DNA of 64,000 bases from Undaria pinnatifida. Taxonomy: Eukaryota; Sar; Phaeophyceae; Laminariales; Alariaceae. The notes under the pieces were generated by a model, which was given only the letters and a program-made list of their open reading frames with translations, did not search any database and was not told the DNA's origin. The position numbers and the translations under genes are program-made. This document shows positions 33,936 to 44,261 of the stretch, piece by piece. Location of the stretch: contig JABAKD010000001.1 of assembly GCA_012845835.1 (NCBI GenBank), forward strand, positions 19,400,890 through 19,464,889, in the 5' to 3' direction. Each line of letters starts with the position of its first letter. The stretch's first letter is position 1.

Positions 33936-34439
33936 TTTAAGAAAAAAAACTGAAACCAGAAGTCGGCGGACGTAGGTATCAGGCCAAGTGGTACAAAGTG
34001 GCGAAACCACTTTGGCCATTCAACAACGGAATAAAATGCACTACTTTGTTGACGTAAGGTCACGAGCACCTGATTCAATCCTGATTCAATGGAGGGACAT
34101 ACTACTCCTAAAGCGATAAGTACCAAAAAAATAGCAACTCGCGCGATTGGATCTGAGCCGCTGAACTAATACTTCAAAATGTGACCCTCCTATTAATAGG
34201 ATGCGGTATAGACTATAGTGCCGCTCACCCTCCATACCACTCGGCGAACACCTCAAGGCGGTTCGCGCTTGGAGCACGACATGCCTGCCTGGTCGGTGAA
34301 AACCCGACGTTCTCCGTCTGGCGTTGTCGGGATGCGAGGGTATATTGTCTTAAGGGCTACGGCCATGCACGATACCATGATTACAGCCCCTTCGTCCCGA
34401 AATTAATTTCGCAGGCACTACTACTGTCTGGCACATTCA

Positions 34440-34700
34440 AAAACCTTGAGGGTCATTCGCGGTCATGTTTGGGGGCCTTGTTTAGCAGTGGCTCAGGGTC
34501 ACTCGCGCGAGTAACCCGCCTATTTCTTTGCGGTCTTACGCTTTCGTGTTGTTCATGTTTGCTGCCAAGACATAGTTAGCTGCGCCGCGCAAAACAAACC
34601 ATTTTTTTTTCTTTTCCAACGGTGTACAGGGTCACTCGGGCGAGTGGCTCAAACACACAACTAGTGAAAAAGGGTAGCCCCAATCTCAACTCCGGCCTTA
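34440..34700. mobile_element. Small TIR element (MITE), copy 2
   Basis: Shares with 2769-3036 the paired GGGTCACTCGCGCGAGTAACC and GTCACTCGGGCGAGTGGCTC blocks, GCTGCGCCG in the middle and CTCAAACACACAACTAGTG near the right end. The outermost TIR is more diverged than in copy 1. Confidence 0.55.
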
Positions 34701-35560
34701 AAGAAAAGCTCATGTGACACTACTCTGGCATCTTCAACGTCCCCCCTAGCGCAAACTTCCACCACTGCTTTCAGGCACCTTCAACTTCTTCCGCCAAAAG
34801 AAAAATTAAGGCCCCACTTTGGCAATTTCAACTTCCCTTCTTGACGAAAATTTAAGCGCTCTCCGGCGACAAAACCGCGTACATCTCTAGTCAAAGGAAA
34901 TCCCATAGACTTCGATCTGGTACACGCTCAACATCCCTACAAAACCACGTGCCCCAAAAGATGCGTTAATGTCAGTAGTGTCAGTAATGCGACTACCGTG
35001 ATCATGTCAGAAATGTAATGTCATGGTACGGTACGGTAGACGTGCACCCTTTTTACTTGATGAAGTTCTGAATTGGTCACTTCACGAGCTTTCTTCCTCA
35101 CCCATTTTTTTTTGTTCAGAGCAAACTCAAAGTGCAACCCGACGACCAAACCCATAATAGACAGGTATAAAAACAGTCATATATATGGCAAAGCAAGAAT
35201 GGATGGCACAACAAGAATAATGGCAAAGCAAGAATGGCGCAATGCTGACGATTGCTGGGTTAAGGCGCCCCACCATTCATAAAATAGAAAAGGCCAAAAA
35301 CTGATACGAACCTCCATCTCACCACACGTCAAACGAAATTTCAGGCTACTTTAGCACGTTCAACTTCCCTCCCAAAATAAGATTTCAGGCACCACTCTCC
35401 GGGACGCTCAACTCCTCTCCAACTTTTTATTCAGGGACTAATCTGGTTCATCCAAATACCCCCCCGCAAATACTTTTTTAGGTCCTCCTCTCTGGCACGT
35501 TCGAGTACACCCTCTCGCAAAATCGCGTCTTTCCCCTCCGAAAAATATCTAGGCCATTGG
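34701..35560. repeat. Degenerate short-unit repeats (two clusters)
   Basis: At 34700-34880 and 35335-35560, units of roughly 55-60 bases share TTTCAGGCACCACTCT, GGCAC(G/C)TTCAACTTCC and CGCAAA(A/T). Between the clusters, 35240-35310 resembles an inverted piece near 52270 (GACGAT, GGGTTAAGG, CCAAAACTG). No gene is visible. Confidence 0.5.
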
Positions 35561-35689
35561 AGGGGATGGTAGGGGATGGTACCCTCTTTTTCACTTCCGC
35601 GTTTGAGGTGACTCTGTACCTCGCTGCAAAAACGTCTTCCGGCCATTTTATTGGCACATCATAACTAACCATTCCAAGGGGGCTTCATA

Positions 35690-35815
35690 TCGCACGATTG
35701 AACAGCCCGAAATCCATCGAGACTGCAAAGGAACAGGGGTGTCACTCGCGCGGGTGGACAACACCCACTGAAAAAAGAGGCTCCAATAGTGTCCCCCCTA
35801 CCGTATCCACGATCA
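35690..35815. mobile_element. Partial MITE copy 3
   Basis: Holds GGGTGTCACTCGCGCGGGTG, ACACCCACTGAAAAAAGAGG and CCCCCCTACCGTATCCACG, corresponding to the right half of the element at 2769-3036. Confidence 0.5.
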
Positions 35816-35820
35816 AAGCT

Positions 35821-35942
35821 GTTCAAGACATGCTCAAGACATGCTCAAGAGATGTTCAAGAGATGTTCAAGAGATGTTCAAGAGATGTTCCAGAGATGTT
35901 CAAGACAGGTTCAAGACATGTTCAAGAAATGTTCAAAGAAAT
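35821..35942. repeat. 11-bp minisatellite
   Basis: About eleven copies of GTTCAAGAGAT with few changes. Because 33 bases hold three units, the plus-strand frames read as repeats of CSRDVQEMFKR; this is a by-product. Confidence 0.95.
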
Positions 35943-36188
35943 TATTCTCCTGCACGTTGAACCATTCCAAAGGGTACAGGACACTTACTGTAGTACGACA
36001 CGCGGGAAAAAATAAGAGAATCACGCTGAGCCTTTCAAGAAACTGAGAAACACGCAAGTCGTTAGACTTGAGGTTGGCGTGAAACGCACCTTCTCTTGGC
36101 AAAATAAGAAGCCCAGCGTGGGTCGGTGCTACTTCTGATTCATATCAGGCGTAATGTGCTATATCCCCCCCCTCTTCCAAAGAAAGGT

Positions 36189-36739
36189 TCAAGGAGATCT
36201 CTCCTGTATGTTGAGCTGTACAAGCACCGCGGGTGGCAGCCATTGCCGGGCGATGTCATCAAGCGCCAGCAAAGTTTCTGGCCGGAGCATCTCTTGCCAT
36301 GTCGGTCTATGCACTTCTTCCTGCTGATCTTGTGGTTCCTCCTCAGGCACTCCCGGGTGATCGTTCTTGCCCTTCGTGTCGAACGAAAACTCCTCCCTCA
36401 AGGCTTTGCCCGCCATATCCTCGACGTCAGGCTCCGGCAAATGCAAGCCGACAGAGGCTAGCCACTCGTAGTGCCAACCGTGGGCGTCGTGGAAAGCATC
36501 ATCATACCAGTACAAGGAGCTTTTCGTTCCTAGGATAGCCGAAAACAGTAGGTAACGTACGGTAATCCACTGGCAGAGGACCGGAGCCATCTCAAGCGTG
36601 AATTGGTCTATCGTGTGGATGGTCCCGCCGACTGCGTTGGCCTTCTTCGAGGAGGGGTATTTTTCTTGATGGAAAAACGTGCTGACCGCGGCTGCTCTGG
36701 GGTCCCGCATGATGACGAATTGGTGGCGGTCATCTGCCA
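36189..36739 (-). CDS. Sulfotransferase-like protein, last exon
   Basis: Sulfotransferases move sulfate from PAPS to sugars, lipids or proteins; the algal ones commonly act in the Golgi. This exon has a 3' splice site (CGGCTTTGGCAG) directly before base 36739, so the ATG at 36740 is not the start. Its protein begins DDRHQFVIMRDPRAAAVSTF. The Arg and the Ser eight residues on match the known 3'-phosphate-binding pattern R-x7-S. Further on come WYDDAFHDAHGWHYEWLASV and LDDIARQWLPP, close to the C-terminal part of such proteins, then an in-frame stop. The 5' loop is not in this exon but occurs upstream at 41.2 kb on the same strand. No stops or frameshifts break it. The substrate cannot be inferred. 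Confidence 0.6.
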
Positions 36740-36870
36740 AAGCCGAACGAAAATGGGAAAATGTATATACCAGGTACGGTATAGGGGAGGGTGGTGAATG
36801 GTAGTGAACGTTTTAGCGCGATTTCAAGAATTCAAGTAGTCGCCACGTTCTAGGGAGACCTGATGATGGT

Positions 36871-36999
36871 TTAGGATGAAGGGTACAATTCTTGACGGAA
36901 GGTGCTAACCGTGCCCGCGCTGGAGTTACGCATGGCAAGAAACTGATCGTAATCATCTACCACAACGGAAACGCGGCGAAAATTGCGAATATGAACATT
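36871..36999 (-). pseudogene. Second, truncated copy of the sulfotransferase exon
   Basis: After a strong 3' splice site (TTTCTCTTTCAG before 36999) the frame reads through to DDYDQFLAMRNSSAGTVSTF and QELYPSS, then stops at TAA 36871-36873. This aligns residue by residue with DDRHQFVIMRDPRAAAVSTF and QEKYPSS at the start of the next exon, with one residue missing. The Arg and Ser of the phosphate-binding pattern remain, while DPR has become NSS. It is therefore a diverged tandem duplicate that ends where the other exon continues. It could be a dead relic or an alternative terminal exon. Confidence 0.55.
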
Positions 37000-37054
37000 C
37001 TGAAAGAGAAATGCGGGACGTCTAGAATATGCGGCACGAACACGCAATAATGCC

Positions 37055-37228
37055 TCTAAGGATAACTGTCTCGAACACGGCACGTGAGTAGTACTTCCAG
37101 GGGGCGCTGCAGGGAACGATACCGTAGGTCGGATTGTCGGCCAAAAGAACAACCTCCCGTGGACTACATCTGGCCGTAGCTTGGGCATTGAGCCTTGACG
37201 ATGACGTCACTCTCAGACTTACTCCCAT
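37055..37228 (-). CDS. Possible upstream sulfotransferase exon
   Basis: A minus-strand frame reads EVVLLADNPTYGIVPCSAPW, KYYSRAVFETV and then loses protein character before the 3' splice site at 37002. The Trp/Tyr-rich segment would suit the middle of a sulfotransferase, and strand and place fit, but I cannot fix its splice sites. The call leans on its neighbours. Confidence 0.25.
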
Positions 37229-37489
37229 TACTTCTGTCTTTCCATCCGACCACGGAGCGGCGAATAATCAACATTCCTTTTTCACTCCAACCTGACACCG
37301 TAAGCTTGCAATTGGACCGAGGGATTCTCTTTCGACTATGGTCATAGTCGGGCATTTCATAGTAGCCAACAGTGTAGAGTAAGAGAGATTGAGGAAATCA
37401 GTTTTCGGCTTTGTACATGTAATCAATTTTGTTGCTATCCTCGAATGCGGATCGAGCATAAAACTTTCACACCTTGTCGTACGACTATG

Positions 37490-37905
37490 ATAGTTGTCGC
37501 TTGTCTGGCAGACAACTACTCTTTGAAAAAGCTGCGCATACAGCAGTTAGTTGTCCTGGACAACTACTCTTTAAAAAAGCTGCGCAACTAGTTGTGCTGG
37601 AAAACTATTTGTCCTGAACAACGATGTTTCAAAAAGCTGTGCAACTGTTAATAGTTGTCCTGGACAACAACGTTCAACAAAAGCTGCGCAACTAGCTGTC
37701 CTGGACAACTACGTTTTAAAAAAGCTGCGCAACTAGTTGTCCTGGACACCAACATTTTAAAAATGCTGCGCAACTAGTTGTCCTGGACAATAATGTTTTA
37801 ATAAAGCTACACAACTAGTTGTTCTGGACAACAGCGTTTGAAAAAGCTGCGCAAACATTTGTCCTGGACAACCACTCATTCTGGACAACAAGACGCAACT
37901 ATTAG
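37490..37905. repeat. ~50-bp minisatellite made of palindromes
   Basis: About eight diverged units of the form AGTTGTCCTGGACAACT, a TTTAAAAAAGC-like spacer, then TGCGCAACTAGTTG. AGTTGTCC-T-GGACAACT and CAACTAGTTG are palindromes in their own right, so each unit can fold on itself. It lies in what would be an intron of the sulfotransferase locus. Confidence 0.85.
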
Positions 37906-38353
37906 TTGTAGTTTCCAGCAGTAGTTGTACCGGGTGTGAAACCTTTACTAATGTAATATTGCTGTGCTTGCCATCCTCCAAATGTATGTGCAGTATCATA
38001 TGGGTTTGAACGTTGATTACTCACAACATTCCTAGAACAAAGAAACATCGGAAACAAAACGAAACCGACGCAAAAACTGTAATTCCCTTCCGTTCCCTTC
38101 CAGCCCTACATGTCCCTCTCAAGATTCATCTGCACGACTCAACTTTTATATCCTTGCTCCCTCCTTCACTACGAACTTGTTTAACTTATCTATTTCATTT
38201 CAATATTGTATATTGGGGCAACTTAAATGGTTAGTTCACTTTTTTATTTTTATCAGAGGCGGGGGGAGGGGGGGGGGGGGTGATTACTCTATGTTCAGGA
38301 AAAAAAAGACGCGATATATTTTTGCGGCTCTGGCATAAACATATGTAGCTCAC

Positions 38354-38535
38354 CATTAATTTGGCAGGCCGCCTGCTCCATGCAGAGCCAAAGGTCAAAG
38401 TAGCTCTTCGCAGGACTGCCGTCAGCAGCAAGACATTGTACTTCCTGTTTGGCAAGGCCAGCCGGGTGCTGCCACTTGCATTTCCGGGCCACAGGCAAGG
38501 CGTGCTTGTTTTCGTCCGTCACGCTGATGTGCACC
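38354..38535 (-). CDS. Candidate internal exon, unknown protein
   Basis: A 3' splice site (TTTTTCACGAACAG) ends at 38536 and a donor (GTGAGC) starts at 38353. The 182-base interval is open in one frame and reads HISVTDENKHALPV, KCKWQHPAGLAKQEVQC and SYFDLWLCMEQAACQIN. Composition is balanced, with paired cysteines and tryptophans typical of an extracellular or lumenal protein. It lies between the phosphosulfate-loop exons and the last sulfotransferase exons on the same strand, so it may belong to that gene, but I recognise no motif in it. Confidence 0.4.
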
Positions 38536-38599
38536 CTGTTCGTGAAAAACGGCAACCGACACAATCGTGGCAATCAGTGTACACTGTGTCAAGAGGCGA

Positions 38600-38775
38600 G
38601 ATGGTCAGTAGTAATAGTAGCAATATTAATAGTAGTAGTAGTAGTAGTAGTAGTATTAGCAGGACTGTAGTAGTAATAGTAGCAATAGCACTGTAGCAGC
38701 AGTAGTAACAGTAGCCGTATTAATAGTAGTATTGATAGTTATAATAGAGTATTATTAGTAATATTAATAGTAGCA
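38600..38775. repeat. AGT/AAT trinucleotide stretch
   Basis: Interrupted runs of AGTAGT and AATAGT over about 175 bases, giving polyserine in one frame. Confidence 0.9.
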
Positions 38776-40860
38776 ACACATGCTACGGTAAAGGCGCAGC
38801 AACTTTTGTATTTTTCCCCGCAAGGTTTTTGGACTTGTTGAGAAAACTAGTTGCACTCAGCCGAGAGCCGCCAAAGCTACAGCAGGCGCAGCCGTTGTTG
38901 GCAGCATGGGATCGATACCGCGCGCTGCTGCCGTCATGAGATTCACGCTGCTGGCGAGCGGAACTAGAAATGCGCCACGCTAACTTGCTGCGAGAAGCAA
39001 CAACAGCAGTGATAGCCACGCCAGCGTCAGCGCCTTGCATGATACTGCAGTGTGGTACCTGGTATGGGTGTGTAGCCATGTGGCCGTGTGGGTGTGTGTT
39101 TGGTGGTGGGATGAATGATCCGATCGGTTAAAAAACACGCGAAAAAGTTCTTCGGCTGAGATTTTTTCGATTGGATCTTCCAGTCGAAAAACTCAATGCG
39201 GGTTATACAGTTTCCGTGCGCAGAACGAGGTTGAACGTCTTCGACTAGTCCTGTTGACCCTGGCATTAGCAGGGGGGTGACGGACCTGTATCCTTCACAA
39301 GGGTGTACACACCCCGTAACACGCGCGATCGAAGTATCACTGATCACACGCAGCTTGCGAAGCTGAGTATTTATCAAATTCCTTTTTTGTCGATTTCACA
39401 GCTGGATGAAGTGTTCTTTTTCATGGAAAATACTCATGTAAAAAGGTACCTGGTACAATGTAAATATCAGGTACGTATACTCTATATGACGCGCTACACA
39501 TAGCATTTACATATTATGCACAGCAGTATTGTGTGCACAGGCCCATGTATAGTACGTTACATTATACAATAATGTGAATAATGCGATCTACAATACTATC
39601 AACACGTCCTTACAATACCCTTACAATACCTTCACAATAATATGAATACAACACCATAGCATCGTGGCCTTGGTCAACGCGTGGAAAACCTCAACAAGAA
39701 GACCGTGCCTCCGCCAGTGCCTGTGTTCCTTCGCCCCTTACCCTTGGCATGTTGGTGACGTCGGCAGCCGACGTGATCGGGGCTTTTCGTGGTACATGTG
39801 CTGAGACTGTTGGACGTTGTAACGAGGAGAACCTCGCGAACTGTTTATGCCTCGTAAAATATCAATCGCTGCATACATGCAGGTGGATATAGTTGACTGT
39901 TTGGACTGTTTGTAGTGCTTGTACAAATGAATAATGAGTAATGAATAATGAGTATCAATGAGCATTGAATAATCAATCATCCCACGGTGGGAGTGCGGCG
40001 TTTTTGTGCTATTAATGAGACTCCTTTCTCTTGAGGAGATCTGTACCTCATCCGAAGCCGACAATTTGAGAAGCAGTGTGTAGCAGTGTGAGCCTAACCG
40101 TAACCCAAACTAACGGTAAGGCCTATTACAACTACCATTACCATTACTAGGTGCACGACGACTGCTACTGCGAAAAACAGTAATGGAATTCCGACGACTT
40201 TTGGGGTATGAACCGTTTGGTGGACCATTGATACAGAGCTAAAAGCCACGAGCGTGGTGTAACCACGCCTAGGAAAAACTCGAGGCAATCCGAGTATCGT
40301 GATGCCTCACGCGTGCCGAACAGCTTTCTGCGCTGCAGTCCTGACACATTACCTACACCACCAGCAGCAGGTCGGATTGCGTCATGTCGCCGACGCTGTA
40401 ATGGGCTGTGTTTTTCGTCAATTTCTTGCGTCTGAAGTTCGGAAGGGCTTAATCAATCGATCAATCCCGTCCTTCAGAAAGCACTTTAGCCAAAAAGTGG
40501 TATACACCTCAAAAGACTATCGTACCATGCCTCTTTGCCAATGCAAGCTGGGCCATCTGCACCCTGCTAAGAACCACTTGTGAGACGGACTTCCGCAACT
40601 TGTGCCTACTGCGTACATGGATGACAGCTTCGGATTCATTTGTTTGTGTGTTGGTGTGTTAGGGTGGTCATTTCCAGAGGGAGCAATGGGGATACTGCGT
40701 GACTGCTTCATGGGTGCCTTACCATGACGTGATACTATACCCCTCGCTCTAAATGAAGATTATCCACTCTGCACACTATAAGCTGACTCGACCACCATCT
40801 CGGTGTGTGGGGGTGGGTGTGTGAACTTTAATGGTGTCACACAATTTCGAAACATGAAAA
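38776..40860. other. Intron-like or intergenic; no gene seen
   Basis: Apart from the G-tract head at 39175-39415, I see only weak frames, an ATGAGTAATGAATAATGAGT stretch near 39930 and a 40299-40583 plus-strand frame with no motif. Two TACCTGGTA palindromes lie at 39056 and 39447. Confidence 0.35.
39175..39415 (-). mobile_element. Solo head of a G-tract element (copy E)
   Basis: On the minus strand: CAGCTGTGAAATCGAC, a diverged match to CATCTTTGCAAGCTGTGTG, ATACTTCGATCGCGCG, a GGATACAGGTC match and GTTTCCGTGCGCAG read in the plus direction. No blocks or G-runs follow, so only the head is present. It is the most diverged copy in the window. Confidence 0.55.
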
Positions 40861-40866
40861 ATAACT

Positions 40867-40965
40867 AGTATTTTGACGCTCGGGGGAAAACGCATTGTAC
40901 GGGCGGACACATCAACTTCTATTTTGACGCTCGAGGGAGAACTCATTGTACGGGTGGCCAATTCT
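40867..40965. repeat. 53-bp tandem duplication
   Basis: TATTTTGACGCTCG, then GGGAAAACGCATTGTACGGG, is repeated 53 bases on as TATTTTGACGCTCG and GGGAGAACTCATTGTACGGG. It abuts the 3' end of the phosphosulfate-loop exon. Confidence 0.85.
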
Positions 40966-40981
40966 CGACGAAAACTCCCAC

Positions 40982-41198
40982 CTGTCCACGCCGGTACAGG
41001 GGCACCTCGCGTCGGCAGCCCCCAGCCGCGGGTCGAACGTAATAGACACTTCTTCCGGTGTATGGAACATTCCGCGAGATCGGCCTGTCTTCAAGATGCA
41101 CGAATCGATACCGAACCATGTGTTGAGGAAGCTGCACGAACGAACGAGAGCGCCGTGGGCCCAGTGATACATGAATGTTGTCCCGCTCTTGGGCTCCC
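40982..41198 (-). CDS. Sulfotransferase 5'-phosphosulfate-loop exon, copy 1
   Basis: On the minus strand a 3' splice site (ATTATCTTGTACAG) precedes 41198. The frame then reads GEPKSGTTFMYHWAHGAL, where PKSGTT is the loop that grips the 5'-phosphosulfate of PAPS in sulfotransferases. It continues with IDSCILKTGRSRGMFHTPEE and DPRLGAADARCPCTGVD to a possible donor GTGGGA at 40981. No stop or frameshift interrupts it. Sulfotransferases need this loop plus the R-x7-S motif found at 36.7 kb on the same strand, so the two exons may be parts of one gene. Three related but degenerate copies of this exon follow at higher coordinates. The downstream splice partner is uncertain. Confidence 0.55.
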
Positions 41199-41242
41199 CT
41201 GTACAAGATAATTTCAAGGGTACACACGAATTTCCGCAGATT

Positions 41243-41430
41243 TTAGTTCAAACGTATCGGTGCTATCGGAATCACCGTTGTGAGAGCGGCGCCCAAGTAC
41301 CGCAGAAACAGGGGATGGATCGATTTCATCCCCTTGTGAGCAAAACAAAAAGGAGAGGCTTCCAACGTATGTAGGTGCCGTGGGCCCAACGATTCGTGAA
41401 TGTTGCTCCCCTCTTGGTTTACCTTGCTCG
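41243..41430 (-). pseudogene. Phosphosulfate-loop exon, copy 2
   Basis: The minus-strand sequence aligns base by base with copy 1 across CCAAGAGSGGRRCAACATTCAYG. In the matching frame it reads TKRGATFTNRWAHGT against PKSGTTFMYHWAHGA. Its 3' splice site (TTTCCTCGAGCAAG) is weaker. Downstream the frame is broken. Lys remains but Pro and Ser of the loop are lost. Confidence 0.5.
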
Positions 41431-41499
41431 AGGAAACAGCCAGGGGAGCGAAATACTTCATATCCGAGTGGGCACTCATCTGTGATGCCTGTCACACCA

Positions 41500-41690
41500 C
41501 ATGAAAAGTTGTGAAATCGGCATTCAAGACTATCTCGTGCTGTACCGCAGAAAAATGAGGTAGGGGGTGGATCGCTGTCATCCCCTCGTCACAATGGGGA
41601 ATTTAGGCATGCTTTCAACCTATGTAAGCGCTGTGGACCCAAGGAAGGGTATATATGAACGTAATTCCGCTCTTAGGCTGCGCTGTTTGA
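41500..41690 (-). pseudogene. Phosphosulfate-loop exon, copy 3
   Basis: After a reasonable 3' splice site (TTTCTTCAAACAG) the minus strand reads QPKSGITFIYT, keeping P-K-S-G of the loop, then diverges. The following part shares GTACCGCAGAAA and GGATGGATCG-type landmarks with the other copies. It is degenerate overall. Confidence 0.5.
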
Positions 41691-41899
41691 AGAAATAAAT
41701 GCCAACATACATGAACAATCGACGTTAGAAGGACACGATTGATAATGTTCGTGGAGCTGAGGCACCAAAACGAGAAATTACGTCAACACCTCACGAATGC
41801 GCCAATAGGAAACACAAAGGGATGCGTGTTACCGCAGATTGGAGTGCCGACCTACCGGCAATACCCTAGATTTGGGAACACTGAGAACGGCACTCAAGA

Positions 41900-42045
41900 A
41901 CCGCTACGGCTGTAGGGGATGGATCGTCATCATCCCCTCTTGACCATGTATAGATCGGGGAGGTATTCAACGTACGCAGGCGCCGAGATTCTAATGATAC
42001 CTGAACGTCGTTCGCCTCTTCGCCACCCCTGTACAAGCAAATATC
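41900..42045 (-). pseudogene. Phosphosulfate-loop exon, copy 4
   Basis: A 3' splice site nearly the same as copy 1 (ATTTGCTTGTACAG) precedes AKRRTTFRYHWNLGAC in the matching frame, with a stop soon after. Lys and both Thr of the loop are kept, Pro, Ser and Gly are lost. A further weak match may lie at 42090-42180. Confidence 0.5.
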
Positions 42046-42199
42046 CTCAAGTGTTTGTGGGGGGCAATCTCGGGAGCAACGAAAGTCCAGCGACCGCAGG
42101 CACAGAGGTGGTTCCACGATTTGGGCCCCAATATGGCTTGTAGAATGGGTGCAAACCCCTGTGGTTGCTCTGTTCCAACCAACGCCAGGCCACAAAACA

Positions 42200-43772
42200 G
42201 AGGTTGCTGGATATTTTACAATTTTGTTTGTTGTTCTGCCATAGGTGCGGCGCTGAGAACGGCAGTCAGGGCGGAGTTAATGACCTGCGGTAGGTATACA
42301 AAACGACAATGCCCTTTCCACAACTTTTGGCGAAGGAGGCTTGCCATTCAGAGTCATCCGACAGTATGTATCGTAGGTGTATCATAGGGGTTGCACTTTG
42401 TGGGTTAAGTAATGTTTCTCACCTTTTCACCTAACCAGGGAATTCAATCATTCTCACCTCACCTCACCTCACCTCACCTCACCTCACCTCACCTCACCAC
42501 GGCTTTTATTACTTGTTGCGCTGTTGCGCGCGCACAACATATGGGTAGAACTATCGTTTTTTTGCAACAGCCGCCGCGAGGCTGGTTGCGCGCAGGCGTT
42601 TTTTTTTTTTTCTCCGCCGAATCGTTTGGGGTCTATTTTTTCTAAATCGCCGTAGGCGATTCTTTTCTTTTTAGTACCTTTTGTCCAATTGGCCATAGTT
42701 GAACTTTTTCTATGCCCCTTTTCCTATTCGTCATACGAGCTGGAAAAAAAATGTAGGCAGTGGGCACTAGGCACTAGGCACTATGGGCACCATTTGCTAT
42801 TCCCGGTGGGCTTTGAATATTTTGTAGGCACCTGTTTCTATTCGCCATAGTAGCGGAAAATTACTTAAACGGCATTTATTTTCGGTATTCACTGTACGTA
42901 CGTAATGTCTGGTAACGTTTGGTGCAGGCATCTCCTACGACGCCGGGAACATATCTATCGGGTTCCACCGGCCAGGCATACAATGTGTGCAGCACAAAGA
43001 AAGGTCTAGCGAGGGGGGGTGGGTTCTTTTTTTGTCATACCTTTCTGGCGTGGCGTCTTCGGCCATACACTGGCCTATCCTCAGGTTTGCTGATGATGAT
43101 GTGCTACTGGAGCGGTAACATAACATGAAAACCACACAGAAACTGGCCATTGGGAACGTCACCGATCACCGTCAATGGCGAATGGTGAATGGCGAATAAG
43201 AAGAAGAAAAAATGTTTCCTTCTTATCGATTGATCTGGGTGCAGCGAGATGCTCCTGACTCAAGTAGTGTTGTGTATGTCTAAGTGTAATACTAATACCA
43301 AGTGCGATCAGCTCGTTTCTGCTTCAAGACACCCGAAGGCATCCTAATACGCGCCTTTTCGAGGTTCGGGAGGCGTTTAAACGCACTTCGTTACTTGGTT
43401 TTCAGGCGCATATCCGCGAATATATCGCATTTTTTTCGCCTCCGGCGGCCCTCCGGGGGCTTGTGTGCCTGCGGCGTGAAACACGCGTTACGTCTTCTGT
43501 TGCGCGCCGAAGCACTAACTAATGCCCTGGTTGCGACCGTATAGTGCGATGGTGTGACCTGTATGGCTGGAAAGTGCGGTTGTGCTCTTGAAGTGCGAAA
43601 ATATCGGTTAGCAAGAAAACGTTCGTACGAGTTTAGCAATTGTTTCAAGAGCATATAATAGCGCATACAACCGGGTTGCGCGAGCAAATGTTTGAAAGTG
43701 CTTGGGGTGATGATGGTGATGGCCTATGATGGTGGCCTATGATGGCATATGATGGCCTATGACGGTGATGAG
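42200..43772. other. No gene seen; two microsatellites
   Basis: A TCACC run lies at 42456-42498 and interrupted GATGATGG/GGCCTATGATGG repeats at 43700-43790. Near 42690-42860 the words CCTATTCG(T/C)CATA and CTATTCCCG recur. Bases 43425-43475 are GC-rich with small hairpins. Frames here have no motif. Confidence 0.4.
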
Positions 43773-44126
43773 CTATGATGTTGGATGGTGATGGAGCTTT
43801 CTCGTCACGTCAGAAAATTGTCTAAATCTGCTGCATCCCCTATTAGTACGTGGGATGACTCGGCAGAGAACATGTCTTAACGAACAAAGTGATACGTCTG
43901 TCATGGCTCGCTTCTGACCTCGTTCTACCATCTCGATGTGCTGCACATGCTCGCCCGTTGGCGTTGTCTCGAGCATGGTAAATATCATGTCGCACCGAGG
44001 GCAGCCCTCGTTCATGTCAAGCATCTCGCGCGTGTGCGACACCTCACGGAGGTTTGGGTGCGCCATCGTTCTTCCCACCACCGCTAGCAAGCAGACCAGT
44101 GCTCTCACAAGCAGCAGAGGCGCCAT
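43773..44126 (-). CDS. Putative secreted protein with CPRC motif (first exon or short ORF)
   Basis: The ATG at 44126 opens MAPLLLVRALVCLLAVVG, a textbook signal peptide (short start, hydrophobic core of about 14 residues), with cleavage likely after the Ala of R-T-M-A. Then come HPNLREVSHTREMLDMNEG and CPRCDMIF, a C-x-x-C at residues 42-45 of the type seen in thioredoxin-like folds or metal sites, and TPTGEHVQHIEMVERG. The frame stops after 117 codons at 43773. The last 40 residues look less protein-like, and a GT donor after HIEM or ERG is possible, so this may be the first exon of a longer gene, perhaps the sulfotransferase locus downstream on the same strand. The start region is duplicated twice upstream. 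Confidence 0.45.
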   Translation of the reverse strand: MAPLLLVRALVCLLAVVGRTMAHPNLREVSHTREMLDMNEGCPRCDMIFTMLETTPTGEHVQHIEMVERGQKRAMTDVSLCSLRHVLCRVIPRTNRGCSRFRQFSDVTRKLHHHPTS

Positions 44127-44261
44127 GATGCTTGACCGCAAAACTCCACCGCTTTTTGCCACCTGGTCGTCTGAAATAATCAGCAAAGGAACAAGGAGTA
44201 ATGTGTGAGATACAGCATCTGAGTAAAATATACTGAGTATTGTATAACTGTATATATAGCT

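Noticed and set aside
35789-36046. CSRDVQEMFKR repeat protein
   Set aside because: By-product of an 11-base minisatellite; all three frames give similar repeats.
37490-37905. CRISPR-like regularly spaced palindromic repeats
   Set aside because: Units are diverged, spacers are themselves repetitive, there are no cas genes and the context is eukaryotic. It is a minisatellite.
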